Source of the DNA: Pseudoxanthomonas mexicana
Lineage (GTDB): Bacteria > Pseudomonadota > Gammaproteobacteria > Xanthomonadales > Xanthomonadaceae
DNA: 64,000 bases
Assembly: GCF_001556105.1 (NCBI RefSeq)
Contig: NZ_LSIF01000065.1
Span: forward strand, 101,689 to 165,688
Direction of reading: 5' to 3'
The notes under the pieces were generated by a model, which searched no databases, was not told the DNA's origin, and saw only the letters and a program-made list of their open reading frames with translations. The first letter of the stretch is position 1; the number at the start of each line of letters is the position of its first letter. The position numbers and the translations under genes were made by a program. This document shows, in pieces, positions 9,942 through 19,034 of the stretch.

Positions 9942-10856
9942 GTGCCCGCACCCGAACCCGTCGTTTCCGAGCTGATCGAACTGCTGTCGCTGGAACGGCT
10001 GGAAGACAACCTGTTCCGCGGGCAGAGCCGCGACATCGGCACCAAGTACGTGTTCGGCGGACAGGTGCTGGGCCAGGCGCTGTCGGCGGCGCAAGCGACC
10101 GTCGACGGCGGTGCCGGCGAGCGTCGTGCGCATTCGCTGCACGCGTATTTCCTGCGTGCCGGCAACATCGAAGCCCCTATCGTCTACGAAGTGGACCGGA
10201 CGCGTGACGGTGGCAGTTTTTCCGTGCGCCGCGTCACCGCCATCCAGCACGGCCGGGTGATCTTCTTCTGCGCGGCCTCGTTCCAGGCCGAGGAAGAAAG
10301 CGCCGAACACCAGGTGTCGATGCCGGAGGTACCGCAGCCGGAAGACATCGCAGCCGCACCGCCGGTGCTTGCCGAAGTCATGGCCACGCTGCCGCCGAAG
10401 GTGCAGCGCTGGATGTCGCGGCGCGGGCCGTTCGAGTTCCGCCACGTGTATCCCCGCGACGAACTGAATCCGCCGAAGCGTCCGCCGTTCCAGCAGGTGT
10501 GGTTCCGCCTGAGCGAGCCGGTCGGCGACTCGCCGGAACTGCATCGCGCCCTGCTCGCCTACGCGTCCGATTTCCAGTTGCTGGGCACCGCGACCTATCC
10601 GCACGGCATCAGCTACTACCAGCCGAACGTGCAGATGGCTTCGCTGGACCATGCCCTCTGGTTCCATCGGCCGTTCCGCGCGGACGACTGGCTGCTGTAC
10701 TCCATCGACAGCCCCAGCGCGAGTGGATCGCGCGGACTGGCGCGCGGGCAGATCTTCGACCGCCAGGGCCGGCTGGTCGCCAGCACCGCGCAGGAGGGCC
10801 TGATCCGCGTGGTGCCCGATGCCGAAGCGGCCGCGGCCGTCCCGGCGAAAGACTGA
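9942..10856 (+). CDS. tesB: Acyl-CoA thioesterase II
   Basis: The 304-residue double-hotdog thioesterase hydrolyses medium and long acyl-CoA to fatty acid and CoA. The family start LLSLERLEDNLFRGQSRD, the segment FGGQVLGQAL, and the catalytic region (SLDHALWFH, SASGSRGLARGQIFDRQG, STAQEGLIR) are intact. The Asp, Ser/Thr and Gln of the E. coli active site are accounted for. Translation starts at GTG. The length is close to E. coli TesB (286). Confidence 0.94.
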   Translation: MPAPEPVVSELIELLSLERLEDNLFRGQSRDIGTKYVFGGQVLGQALSAAQATVDGGAGERRAHSLHAYFLRAGNIEAPIVYEVDRTRDGGSFSVRRVTAIQHGRVIFFCAASFQAEEESAEHQVSMPEVPQPEDIAAAPPVLAEVMATLPPKVQRWMSRRGPFEFRHVYPRDELNPPKRPPFQQVWFRLSEPVGDSPELHRALLAYASDFQLLGTATYPHGISYYQPNVQMASLDHALWFHRPFRADDWLLYSIDSPSASGSRGLARGQIFDRQGRLVASTAQEGLIRVVPDAEAAAAVPAKD

Positions 10857-10865
10857 GGAGCCAGC

Positions 10866-11363
10866 ATGCGGCAAGTGTTTTCCAGCCAGCGGATCGAAAC
10901 CGTCGAAGGCGTGGCCAAGCTGCTGACCGATGCCGGCATTCCCGTGCACATCAGCAATGGCCGCTCGTACCACAGCAAACGAGGCGGCCAGTTCAGCTAC
11001 ACCGAACCGGTGAAAGCGCAACTGCAGCCTTCGGTGTGGGTGCGGCATGCCGACGACCAGCCACGTGCGCGCGAACTGCTGCGCGACGCCGGCCTGCTGG
11101 AAAGTACGCGGCCTGGCTATGCGTCCGCCCTCACCTTCAACAGCCCGCAGGATGCGGACACGCCACCACGCCGATGGGTATGGCGCATCCGCCTGATCCT
11201 GCTCGCGCTGATCGCCCTGGCGGCCGTGGTGATGTGGCTGCGGCGTCCGGCGCCGCCCCCAACGGTCGTGCCGCAGCCCCAGGAACAGCCGGCACCGGCC
11301 GAGTCCGCCCCGGCCGACGAGGAAGAGGATCGCATCCGCATCCTGCCCGCCTCCGGCGGTTGA
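10866..11363 (+). CDS. DUF2007-like putative signal-transducing membrane protein
   Basis: The 165-residue product has an N-terminal domain of about 85 residues resembling the small 'putative signal transducing protein' family. It includes SVWVRHADDQPRARELLRDAGLL, cut here to its key part VWVRHADDQPRARELL. One membrane segment follows (RLILLALIALAAVVMWL), then a Pro/Glu-rich acidic tail. It begins 9 bases after tesB with a strong GAGGAG site, so the two are probably co-transcribed. Function is not known. Confidence 0.6.
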   Translation: MRQVFSSQRIETVEGVAKLLTDAGIPVHISNGRSYHSKRGGQFSYTEPVKAQLQPSVWVRHADDQPRARELLRDAGLLESTRPGYASALTFNSPQDADTPPRRWVWRIRLILLALIALAAVVMWLRRPAPPPTVVPQPQEQPAPAESAPADEEEDRIRILPASGG

Positions 11364-11447
11364 GCTGGGGGTGTGGCGTGCCAACACCGGTCACATCCGC
11401 CGCATTGGGCCGTCTGGTTCATCAAACCACCCGATGATGCCGATGCC

Positions 11448-12662
11448 ATGACTGCGATCGCCCTCGACATGATGCTGCAGACCGAACTGCCCGCCGCCAC
11501 GCGCGGCAGCCAGGAAGCCTACGGCCGCATCGTCCACGCCTGCCAGAACACGGTGACTGCCATCGCCCTCGCCATCACCCGCGACGTGCAGGCGAGCGAG
11601 GACATCGCGCAGGAGGCGTTCCTGAAGGCCTGGCAGCAGCTGGACCGGCTGAAGAACAGCGCCAGCTTCCTGCCGTGGTTACGCCAGATCACCCGCAACC
11701 TCGCCCGCGACTGGTTGCGCGCGCAGCATGGCCGGCCCATGTCGGGCCAGGTGGCGGAGATCGCCATCGGCATGGCCGCCGACCCGGGCCCCTCGCCCGA
11801 CGAGCGACTGCTGCAGACGGAAGAGGAACTCGTCGCCACCGAGATCATCTCGTCGCTGCCGGAAGACAGCCGGGAGACGTTGCTGCTGTTCTATCGCGAA
11901 GGCCAGAGTTCGCAGCAGGTCGCCGACCTGCTGGGCCTGAGCGACGCGGCGGTGCGCAAGCGCCTGTCGCGCGCCCGCGCCATGGTGCGCGACGAACTGC
12001 TGCAGCGTTTCGGCGAATTCGCGCGCGCCACTGCGCCGGCGGCCGCCTTCACCATGATCGTGCTGGGTGGGCTGGTCGGCGCGATGCCGGCGGCCAGTGC
12101 AGCGACCGTCATCGGCTCCGGCGTGTTGGGCACGGGGCTGGCAGGGAAGCTCGGCACCGGCGGCATGACCACCGGGGGCGTCACCGGCGGCGTGGCCGGC
12201 GGCTCGCTGGGTGTCATCTTCGAACAGGTGACGCAGCACCCGGGCGCGTTGGGGGGTGCGATCGGCGGCATCGTCGCTGGCCTGATCGGTTACGCCTTCA
12301 CCTGGTGGTACCTCGCGCGCTTCTGCCAGACCGCGCAGCAACGGGTACAGGTGCGTCGCTTCATGGCGCTGAACGCCACCAGCGGCGCGGCCTGGCTGTT
12401 CTGCCTGATGCTGGCAACGGTGCTCGCACCCGGCTGGCAGACCATCGTCGCGATCACCGTCGTGGGCATGTGCGTGATCAACTACCAATACCTGGTCACC
12501 TTGCCCCGCATCATGGCTCCCATTCTTGCGCATCCGGCCAATGCGAGACGCCGGCGCGGCTACGACTATGTGATCGGTCGGAAGGCGGTGGTGCTCAGCA
12601 GCGCACTCGCCATCGCGGCCATCCTGTTCGCACTGCTGCAGTCAGGCCGATTCGAACTCTGA
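11448..12662 (+). CDS. ECF-type sigma-70 factor with a long membrane-embedded C-terminal tail
   Basis: This 404-residue protein begins with a normal ECF sigma factor: region 2 (SEDIAQEAFLKAWQQLDRLK, PWLRQITRNLARDWLR) and region 4 (QQVADLLGLSDAAVRKRLSR), ending near residue 200. It is followed by about 200 more residues holding a glycine-rich stretch and five or six predicted membrane helices, for example AGLIGYAFTWWYLARF and IVAITVVGMCVINYQYL. Usual ECF factors are about 170-200 residues and soluble. The ATG at 11448 removes an unconvincing N-terminal extension. The tail probably holds the factor at the inner membrane. Confidence 0.82.
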   Translation: MTAIALDMMLQTELPAATRGSQEAYGRIVHACQNTVTAIALAITRDVQASEDIAQEAFLKAWQQLDRLKNSASFLPWLRQITRNLARDWLRAQHGRPMSGQVAEIAIGMAADPGPSPDERLLQTEEELVATEIISSLPEDSRETLLLFYREGQSSQQVADLLGLSDAAVRKRLSRARAMVRDELLQRFGEFARATAPAAAFTMIVLGGLVGAMPAASAATVIGSGVLGTGLAGKLGTGGMTTGGVTGGVAGGSLGVIFEQVTQHPGALGGAIGGIVAGLIGYAFTWWYLARFCQTAQQRVQVRRFMALNATSGAAWLFCLMLATVLAPGWQTIVAITVVGMCVINYQYLVTLPRIMAPILAHPANARRRRGYDYVIGRKAVVLSSALAIAAILFALLQSGRFEL

Positions 12663-12707
12663 AGATGCCGCAACACGCACCCGCCTGAGCGGGTGCGTGC
12701 GTGTGCA

Positions 12708-13430
12708 TCAACGGCGGCTTGCCTTGCCTGCCGCCAGCTCATCCCTGGACAGGAACCCGTCCTTGTTGGTATCGAGTGCGTCGAAGCGCTCGGCGAAGCG
12801 ACCCTTGTCCTTCACTTCATCACGGGACAGGCGGCCATCCTTGTTCGCATCCGCGGACGCGAAACGCTCGTCGGCACGGGCCTGCATGCGCTGCTGGAAC
12901 TCCGCCCGGCGCGCGACCTCGGCCTGGTCGATCTCGGCACGGGTCAACTTGCCGTCCTTGTCGGCATCGGCCTTGGCGAACCACTCGTCTCGGCGCTGCT
13001 TGCCGCGTGCTTCACGGTCGGCACGATCGATCACGCCATCCTTGTTCGCATCCATGGTGTCGAAACGCTCGGCGAAACGCGGTTGCGCGGCGGCTTCGGC
13101 GCGGCTGATCTTGCCATCCCCATCGGTGTCCAGCTTGTTGAAGCCATCGCCGTGGCGCGAGCCGCCCTTGCGGCCATGGCCACGCATGCCCTTGTGCTGC
13201 GGACGCTCGTCGGCGGTCAGCTTGCCGTCGCCATTATTGTCCAGCGCTGCGAAGCGTTCTGCCAGGCGCGGATGCGCGGTGGCCTCGGCCTTGTCGATGA
13301 CGCCGTCATTGTTCTTGTCGAGGCTGGTGCGCGCGGGCTTCTGCACGTCACCCGCTTGTGTAGCGGCCAGCGCGGAACCGGCACCGAGGGCGGCCAGCAC
13401 GGCCACGAAAAGCAGGGTCTTGCGGTTCAT
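12708..13430 (-). CDS. Secreted protein with seven EF-hand calcium-binding loops
   Basis: The 240-residue product has a signal peptide (LLFVAVLAALGAGSALA) and then seven EF-hand loops with near-perfect ligand spacing: DKNNDGVIDKAE, DNNGDGKLTADE, DTDGDGKISRAE, DANKDGVIDRAD, DADKDGKLTRAE, DANKDGRLSRDE and DTNKDGFLSRDE. Spacers contain the recurring RFAERFD(A/T)(L/M)D helix. It should bind several calcium ions in the periplasm or outside. The start at 13430 is chosen because it begins the signal peptide, with an upstream GGAGAAC. Confidence 0.88.
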   Translation of the reverse strand: MNRKTLLFVAVLAALGAGSALAATQAGDVQKPARTSLDKNNDGVIDKAEATAHPRLAERFAALDNNGDGKLTADERPQHKGMRGHGRKGGSRHGDGFNKLDTDGDGKISRAEAAAQPRFAERFDTMDANKDGVIDRADREARGKQRRDEWFAKADADKDGKLTRAEIDQAEVARRAEFQQRMQARADERFASADANKDGRLSRDEVKDKGRFAERFDALDTNKDGFLSRDELAAGKASRR

Positions 13431-13574
13431 CGTGTTCTCCTGAAGACGCGGCGCCATGTGCGCCACTGACACGGAAAACGCGCCTGCACCGTGCCGGTTG
13501 ACGCGCGGACGGACGTGTTCAGCAAACGGACGGTCGCGATCCCCGCGACGGCGCCGCCGCAGTATGCTGGCCGC

Positions 13575-14159
13575 ATGTCACTTCCGCTCGCCCGTGCCCT
13601 GTCGATCTTCGGCCATCCGATGCTGGTGCTGCCGATGGCAGTGCTGGCGATCGCGTTGGCCCAGGGCGATGCGCGGACGGCCGCATGGTCGGCAGTGGGC
13701 TTCAGCGCATTCGCCGCGCTGGTGATGGGCTACTCGTGGTGGCAGGTGCGCCGTGGCCGCTGGCACCATGTGGATGCCAGTGCGACGCATGAGCGCAGCG
13801 CATTGAACCGTTTCCTGCTGGTCGCCCTCACCACCGGCGCCGTGCTGGTCGCGTGGCACGGCGGACAGCCGCTGTTCGCGCTGGGACTTGCGCTGTCCGC
13901 TGCGATGATCCTGGTCGCGATGCTGACGGCTCGCTGGTGCAAGCTGTCGCTGCATCTGGCGTTCGTCGTCTTCGCGGCGTGCCTGTTGCGCGAACTCGGT
14001 ACGGTGTGGATGCTCGCGGCGTTGATGTTCGCCGCCGCGGTGGCCTGGTCGCGTCTCGCGCTGCAGCGGCATACGCATCGCGACCTGGTCGCCGGTGCGG
14101 TGGTCGGCGCACTGGCGGGCCTCGCGTTCTGGCCCCTGGCCACGCGCTGGACGGGCTGA
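13575..14159 (+). CDS. PAP2-family membrane phosphatase
   Basis: This 194-residue protein has about five membrane segments and the C-terminal PAP2 signature: KLSLH, then [16 protein letters not shown], matching SRxxxxxHxxxD. Such enzymes dephosphorylate lipid phosphates such as undecaprenyl pyrophosphate or phosphatidate. The RxxxxRP arm of the first motif is not clear, so the protein may be divergent. Start ATG 13575 is chosen over the longer frame because it begins the first hydrophobic segment. The bpt gene follows one base after its stop. Confidence 0.75.
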   Translation: MSLPLARALSIFGHPMLVLPMAVLAIALAQGDARTAAWSAVGFSAFAALVMGYSWWQVRRGRWHHVDASATHERSALNRFLLVALTTGAVLVAWHGGQPLFALGLALSAAMILVAMLTARWCKLSLHLAFVVFAACLLRELGTVWMLAALMFAAAVAWSRLALQRHTHRDLVAGAVVGALAGLAFWPLATRWTG

Positions 14160-14160
14160 C

Positions 14161-14883
14161 GTGGGCGAGAACACGCACCCCATCGACGATCTGCGCCTGT
14201 TCCATACCGGCGAACATCCGTGTGGCTACTGGCCCGATCGTGTCGCACGCGATCTGGTGCTGGATCCGCGCGACCCCCGCCTGTCCCAGCTGTATCCGGA
14301 TGCGCTGGGCTGGGGCTTCCGCCGTTCCGGCGACATCGTCTACCGGCCGCACTGCCGCCAATGCCGCGCCTGTGTCGCCGTGCGGATCCCGGTGGCCGAC
14401 TTCGCACCCGACCGCAGCCAGCGTCGCTGCGCATCGCGCAACGCGCGCGTGGAGACGAGGATCGTCGCTGCCTTGCGCGACGAGGAGCACCTGGCGCTCT
14501 ATCGTCGCTATCTGGCGGCACGGCATCCGCTCGGCGGCATGGATAACCACGGCGCGACCGAGTTCGACCAGTTCCTCGTGGGCAGTTGGTCACGTGGACG
14601 CTTCGTGGAATTGCGCGAGGATGGGCAATTGCTGGCGGTCGCAGTGACCGACGTCATCCCCGGCGCATTGTCGGCGGTCTACACCTTCTACGATCCCGCA
14701 CTTGAAACACGCAGCCTGGGCACGTTGGCGATCCTGCGCCAGATCGAATGGGCGCGACGCGACGGCTACGCGCACCTGTATCTCGGCTACTGGATCGATG
14801 GCCATCGCAAGATGGATTACAAGCGTCGTTTCGCCCCGCTGGAATGTTTCGACGGGCGTTGTTGGGTTCGTACAGAAGGGTGA
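14161..14883 (+). CDS. bpt: Aspartate/glutamate leucyltransferase (N-end rule)
   Basis: The 240-residue Bpt/Ate1-type enzyme transfers leucine from Leu-tRNA to proteins with N-terminal Asp or Glu, marking them for ClpAP via ClpS. The N-terminal cysteine cluster ([17 protein letters not shown]) and the acyltransferase core ([42 protein letters not shown]) are typical. GTG at 14161 starts one base after the PAP2 stop, implying translational coupling. Confidence 0.93.
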   Translation: MGENTHPIDDLRLFHTGEHPCGYWPDRVARDLVLDPRDPRLSQLYPDALGWGFRRSGDIVYRPHCRQCRACVAVRIPVADFAPDRSQRRCASRNARVETRIVAALRDEEHLALYRRYLAARHPLGGMDNHGATEFDQFLVGSWSRGRFVELREDGQLLAVAVTDVIPGALSAVYTFYDPALETRSLGTLAILRQIEWARRDGYAHLYLGYWIDGHRKMDYKRRFAPLECFDGRCWVRTEG

Positions 14884-15018
14884 GCCATGGCGCTGCGTCG
14901 GCACGACAAGTGTGAGACGTAAATGTGAATAGCAACTTCGTGATTGAGTGCACAAAATGTGCCACCGGCGCAGCTGTGCGACGGACCTGCAACATCCATT
15001 CAATCGTCTGGAGCTTTC

Positions 15019-15393
15019 ATGAAGTTCAACATTCTTGCCCTCGCGGCGCTGACCGTCCTGGCGCTCGCCGCCTGCAAGCCTGCCGATGACGCCGCGCGCG
15101 TCGCCGATGCCCCGGTGGTCGAAACGCCTGCCACTCCAGGTGCCGTCGCCACCACGTCGGACACGGTCGAAGCCGGCACCGGCGTTGCCGAGTGCGACCA
15201 GTATCTGGAAAAGGTCTACGCCTGCATCGCCGACAAGGTGCCGGAAGCCCAGCGCGAGATGATGAAGCAGGGCATCGAACAGTCGAAGGCCGGGTGGTCG
15301 GCCCTGACCGACAAGACGGCGCTGGCCGCGCAGTGCAAGACCGCGATGGACCAGGCCAAGACCGCGTACGCCGCCATGGGTTGCACGTTCTGA
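15019..15393 (+). CDS. Small putative lipoprotein
   Basis: The 124-residue product has a lipoprotein signal with lipobox LAAC (cysteine 19), an alanine/threonine-rich linker, and a C-terminal domain of about 70 residues with four cysteines (ECDQYLEKVYACIADKV, QCKTAMDQ, MGCTF) that could form two disulfides. A GGAG ribosome site precedes the ATG. It is monocistronic, ending in a strong terminator. No function is recognised. Confidence 0.75.
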   Translation: MKFNILALAALTVLALAACKPADDAARVADAPVVETPATPGAVATTSDTVEAGTGVAECDQYLEKVYACIADKVPEAQREMMKQGIEQSKAGWSALTDKTALAAQCKTAMDQAKTAYAAMGCTF

Positions 15394-15427
15394 CGTTCCA
15401 CCGGGCCAACCCGTCGTTTGGCCTGCG

Positions 15428-15456
15428 GCGCCCCGGTTCTCCGGGGCGCTTTTTTT
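15428..15456 (+). terminator. Rho-independent terminator after the small lipoprotein gene
   Basis: A perfect 9-bp stem GCGCCCCGG-ttct-CCGGGGCGC is followed by seven T residues, a textbook intrinsic terminator on the + strand. Confidence 0.93.
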
Positions 15457-15489
15457 ACGCCTGTCACAGCGGCATGACAGAATCCGCGC

Positions 15490-16689
15490 ATGCGCACCCT
15501 CTTCCTCCTGCTCACCATGACCCTGGCCGCCTGCAGCTCGCCCGCAAAGATGGATGAGCCCGCCAGCCGGCAGACCGTGCCGCTCCGCGTGGCCACCTAC
15601 AACACCTCACTGTTCTCCGACGACACGGGCGGCGTGATCGGGCAGTTGGAGGGCGACAGCGCGCACGCGCGCAAGATCGCGGCCGTGCTGCAGAAGGTGC
15701 GACCCGACCTGGTGCTGCTCAACGAGTTCGACTACGACGACGCGCACCGCGCCGCCGACCTGTTCCAGCAGCGCTATCTCGACGTTGCCCAACCCGGCGG
15801 CGGCGAACCGCTGCGGTACCCGTATCGCTATCTCGCCCCGGTGAACACCGGCGTTCCCAGCGGTCTGGACCTGGATCGCAACGGATCGGTCGGCACCCGC
15901 GGCCGCGAGCGTGGCAACGACGCCTGGGGCTACGGCCTGCATCCTGGCCAGTACGGCATGCTCGTGCTGTCGCGCTTCCCCATTGACGAAGCCAGGGTGC
16001 GTACCTTTCAGTTGCTGCGCTGGAGCACGCTGCCCGGCGCCACCAATCCCGTGGACCCGACCACGCGCGAAGCGTTCTATCCCGACGCGACCTGGAAGCA
16101 GCTGCGCCTGTCCTCCAAGTCGCACTGGGACGTGCCGGTGCGCACGCCGGGCGGCGTGGTGCATTTCCTCGTCTCGCATCCCACGCCTCCCGTGTTCGAC
16201 GGGCCGGAAAACCGCAACGGCCTGCGTAATGCCGACGAGATCGGCCTGTGGCGCGAGTACCTGACGCCGGGCGACGCGCCCTGGCTTTGCGACGACCAGG
16301 GCCGCTGCGGCGGCCTGCCAGCCGATGCGCGCTTCGTCATCGCCGGCGATCTGAACAACGACCCCGCCGATGGCGACGGCCAGCACGAGGCCATCATCGA
16401 ACTGCTGGAACACCCGCGCGTCATGCGCATGGCCACGCCGCGCAGCGACGGCGGCGAAGAGACCGCACTGGCCTACGCCGCCAAGGGACTGGAGCGCCGC
16501 GGTGCGCCTGCGCATGTCACCGGCGATTTCGGCCGCCGCAACGGCGCGCTGCGGCTGGATTACGTGCTGCCGTCCACGGGTTTCGGCCTGACCGGCAGTG
16601 GCGTGTTCTGGCCGAAGAAAGACCAGCCGGACGCCGCCATCGCCGACGGCAGCGACCATCACCTGGTGTGGGTGGACCTTACTCTCTGA
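15490..16689 (+). CDS. Endonuclease/exonuclease/phosphatase-family lipoprotein
   Basis: This 399-residue lipoprotein (lipobox LAAC, cysteine 15) belongs to the EEP (DNase I-like) superfamily. Seen motifs are RVATYNTSLF, LVLLNEFDYDD (metal-binding Glu), AGDLNNDPADG (catalytic Asp/Asn), RLDYVLPS and GSDHHLVWVDL (catalytic Asp-His). It is an extracytoplasmic phosphodiesterase or nuclease. It begins 34 bases after the terminator of the preceding gene, so it has its own promoter. Confidence 0.86.
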   Translation: MRTLFLLLTMTLAACSSPAKMDEPASRQTVPLRVATYNTSLFSDDTGGVIGQLEGDSAHARKIAAVLQKVRPDLVLLNEFDYDDAHRAADLFQQRYLDVAQPGGGEPLRYPYRYLAPVNTGVPSGLDLDRNGSVGTRGRERGNDAWGYGLHPGQYGMLVLSRFPIDEARVRTFQLLRWSTLPGATNPVDPTTREAFYPDATWKQLRLSSKSHWDVPVRTPGGVVHFLVSHPTPPVFDGPENRNGLRNADEIGLWREYLTPGDAPWLCDDQGRCGGLPADARFVIAGDLNNDPADGDGQHEAIIELLEHPRVMRMATPRSDGGEETALAYAAKGLERRGAPAHVTGDFGRRNGALRLDYVLPSTGFGLTGSGVFWPKKDQPDAAIADGSDHHLVWVDLTL

Positions 16690-16740
16690 GTCGTCGCCGA
16701 GGCGACCAGCACCAGCGCACGGCGCTACGGGTATCCCGCA

Positions 16741-18648
16741 CTACTCCGATGCGCCCTCACGTGCGGCCTCATCTGCAGCTGCCTGGGCTTCGCGCGTCGC
16801 ACGATCGGCACGGGATGTGTCATAGGTCCGCGTGCACACGGCCTCCCGCATGCGGCCGTCCGGTGAAACAACCAGACCCGTGCCACCGACGGTCGCCACC
16901 AGCAACTCGCCTTGTCGGGTGAGATACGACATCGACGGAGCCCCCGGCAACACACGCCAGGTGTCCGCACGCCAGGCCCCGTCGGGCAGCAGGGATATCT
17001 CGACGACCTCGCCATCGCTGGACAGCATGTGGGCGAGACCCACGGTCGCCACATAGCGACCGCCGAATGCATAGATGTCCTCGACGTTCTGCTCCAGGAG
17101 CGTCTGGCGGCGTCCATCGTCGCCAATGAACACGAGTTCGCCGCCCCATTCCCCGCGATCGCCGCCGACCAGCCAACCCTGCTCGGTGCGCAGCGCGACG
17201 CTCGGCGTCTGCGATACCGTCCGGCGATGTTCCACCATGTTGTCCGGCGTCACCCTGATCACGCCGACATCCTTCTGGTCGACGTTGTCGCCAGGAGACT
17301 CTGCGGGACCGAAGCTCACCACGGTGGTGGCATAGGACAACCTGGAAAGCGCTGCTTGTGCCGTGCGCGCATAGAGCTTCCTGTCCGCCGGCTCCCGCTG
17401 CTCACGCTCGGCATACTTCAGGCAAGCAGCCCGCTCTCCCTGGATGTGCTGGTAAGCGAAGAATTCCAATGGAAAATTCTTCTCGTGGAACTTGAGCCGG
17501 TAAGCCGTTCCTTCACGGATGTGGCGCAACGCACTGCCGGCAGCCTCGCGAACGGGCGTGTACCAATGCGACGCCGCGATCCGTTCGAGCGCGGGCATCG
17601 CCGATGACGCACGAAGTCGCCCCAGTGACTCCGCCGCGACCCAGGACAACCGGGCATCGATGGGATCGTCCAGCTTTCCCGCCAGCGCTGCGGCCGCAGG
17701 TGCGTATCCGATGAACCCCAGGGCGCGCGCTGCCGCAACGCGGATCTCCGCATCGCCATGGTCCAGGAGGCCGGTCACGACATCGCCGGCGGCGAAGCCC
17801 GCACTGCCGGTTTCAGCAAGGTCCCTCAGCGTGAGCACATGCGGCTGGTCCTGCAGCCGCCGCGCAAAGATGGCACCGGTCCGTGATGAGCGGATGCCGA
17901 CCAACGCCATGTCCACATGGGGCTGCAACGATGGCCGTTGCTGCGCCAGCTCAGTCAGTCCCGGCTCCAGGACGGCCCCGGCTTCGCCCAGCCCGTCGAT
18001 CATGCCCAGCACCTTGCGCGCCAAGGGTTCCGCCGCGACGACCGCGATGTCCAACAACCCGGAAGCTGCATCACGCCGGGCCTCCGGATCCATGTCCGCC
18101 AGCACCGCGCCGAGTATCCAATGCGTTTTCTCATCGCACGAACGCCGGCAGGCAGCGTGCGCGACGATGGCAGGCACCGCGCGCCGCCCGGACAACCTGG
18201 CCGCGTACGCCTCCTGGTTCGCTGGCGCATCCTCCGACACGAGCAGCCGGGCCACCGCCTCGTCGGCGGCCTCCGACGTGTCGATGCGGCCAAGTGCCGG
18301 CGCGAGCCAGCCCAATCCCCGATCCAGGCCGCGGACGATCTGCGGAAAGTACACAGGATCGATCACCTTGACGTCGCGAAGCCCCGCCGCCGCAAGGTTG
18401 GCGACGTTCTCGTCGGGATCCTCCAGCAGCTGCACCAGCGCGCCGGTGGCACCCGGTTGCAGCCGCATGGCTTTCAACAGGCGACTTTCGGCAGGCGCCA
18501 TCGACGAACCGAAATCGCGGTCCTGCTTCGCGAGAAGCCGCAGTTGTTGCACGCAGGCATCGACAGAACCACACGCCGCAGATGCCTGCGGCTCCACGGC
18601 ATGCGCGGGAACCAACAACAAGACCAAGCATCCGATCGTCCAGCGCAT
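16741..18648 (-). CDS. Secreted HEAT-repeat protein
   Basis: The 635-residue product begins with a signal peptide (TIGCLVLLLVPAHA) when the ATG at 18648 is used. Residues about 60-390 contain HEAT-like helical repeats, e.g. ALVQLLEDPDENVANLAAAGL, shortened here, and IRVAAARALGFIGYAPAAAAL. The C-terminal 230 residues look like a beta-rich domain with GGRYVATVGLAHMLSSDG, possibly propeller-like. The acidic, Ala-rich tail is low complexity. It probably binds proteins in the periplasm. No specific family is recognised. Confidence 0.7.
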   Translation of the reverse strand: MRWTIGCLVLLLVPAHAVEPQASAACGSVDACVQQLRLLAKQDRDFGSSMAPAESRLLKAMRLQPGATGALVQLLEDPDENVANLAAAGLRDVKVIDPVYFPQIVRGLDRGLGWLAPALGRIDTSEAADEAVARLLVSEDAPANQEAYAARLSGRRAVPAIVAHAACRRSCDEKTHWILGAVLADMDPEARRDAASGLLDIAVVAAEPLARKVLGMIDGLGEAGAVLEPGLTELAQQRPSLQPHVDMALVGIRSSRTGAIFARRLQDQPHVLTLRDLAETGSAGFAAGDVVTGLLDHGDAEIRVAAARALGFIGYAPAAAALAGKLDDPIDARLSWVAAESLGRLRASSAMPALERIAASHWYTPVREAAGSALRHIREGTAYRLKFHEKNFPLEFFAYQHIQGERAACLKYAEREQREPADRKLYARTAQAALSRLSYATTVVSFGPAESPGDNVDQKDVGVIRVTPDNMVEHRRTVSQTPSVALRTEQGWLVGGDRGEWGGELVFIGDDGRRQTLLEQNVEDIYAFGGRYVATVGLAHMLSSDGEVVEISLLPDGAWRADTWRVLPGAPSMSYLTRQGELLVATVGGTGLVVSPDGRMREAVCTRTYDTSRADRATREAQAAADEAAREGASE

Positions 18649-18704
18649 GTCCCTCTCCCTGCGACGCGCCCCCTGCATGCAAACCGCTGCCGGCAAGGCA
18701 GCCC

Positions 18705-19007
18705 CTAGGTTCCGACCTGCGTCCCCACCGCCGACGCGCGCGGTCCGAAGCCGAACAGCGATTCGTTCTGCGCCGACACGATCATCCGGATCATGCTGCC
18801 GGGGACCATCAGTTCCACCTGCACGTCGTGGCCCTCCGCGTTCTTCCCGACCAGCGTCATCTCGGTGAAGGCGCCGCCGGTGTCGATCTCCTTGCAGAAG
18901 ATGTGCGGGCCATCGGGCTGGTCGGTCAGGTAGGGCTTGATCGCCTCGCCCAGCGCTTCCAGCGCCTGCGGGAAGAAGAAGACGGCGTAGCCGGTATTGC
19001 CATTCAT
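18705..19007 (-). CDS. Conserved hypothetical protein, 100 residues
   Basis: This is a small soluble protein without signal peptide, containing PHIFCKEIDTGGAFTEMTLVG and VELMVPGSMIRMIVSAQNE in a mixed alpha/beta pattern. It begins 27 bases after the stop of purT, so the two are probably co-transcribed. No function is recognised. A link to purine or formate metabolism would be only an inference from position. Confidence 0.65.
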   Translation of the reverse strand: MNGNTGYAVFFFPQALEALGEAIKPYLTDQPDGPHIFCKEIDTGGAFTEMTLVGKNAEGHDVQVELMVPGSMIRMIVSAQNESLFGFGPRASAVGTQVGT

Positions 19008-19034
19008 GGCGTCGCTCCGTTCATGCCGCGCGCC

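Noticed and set aside
8730..11387. 885-codon minus-strand frame as a large MOSC fusion protein
   Set aside because: Only the last 163 residues match MOSC; the rest is antisense to the amidase and tesB genes.
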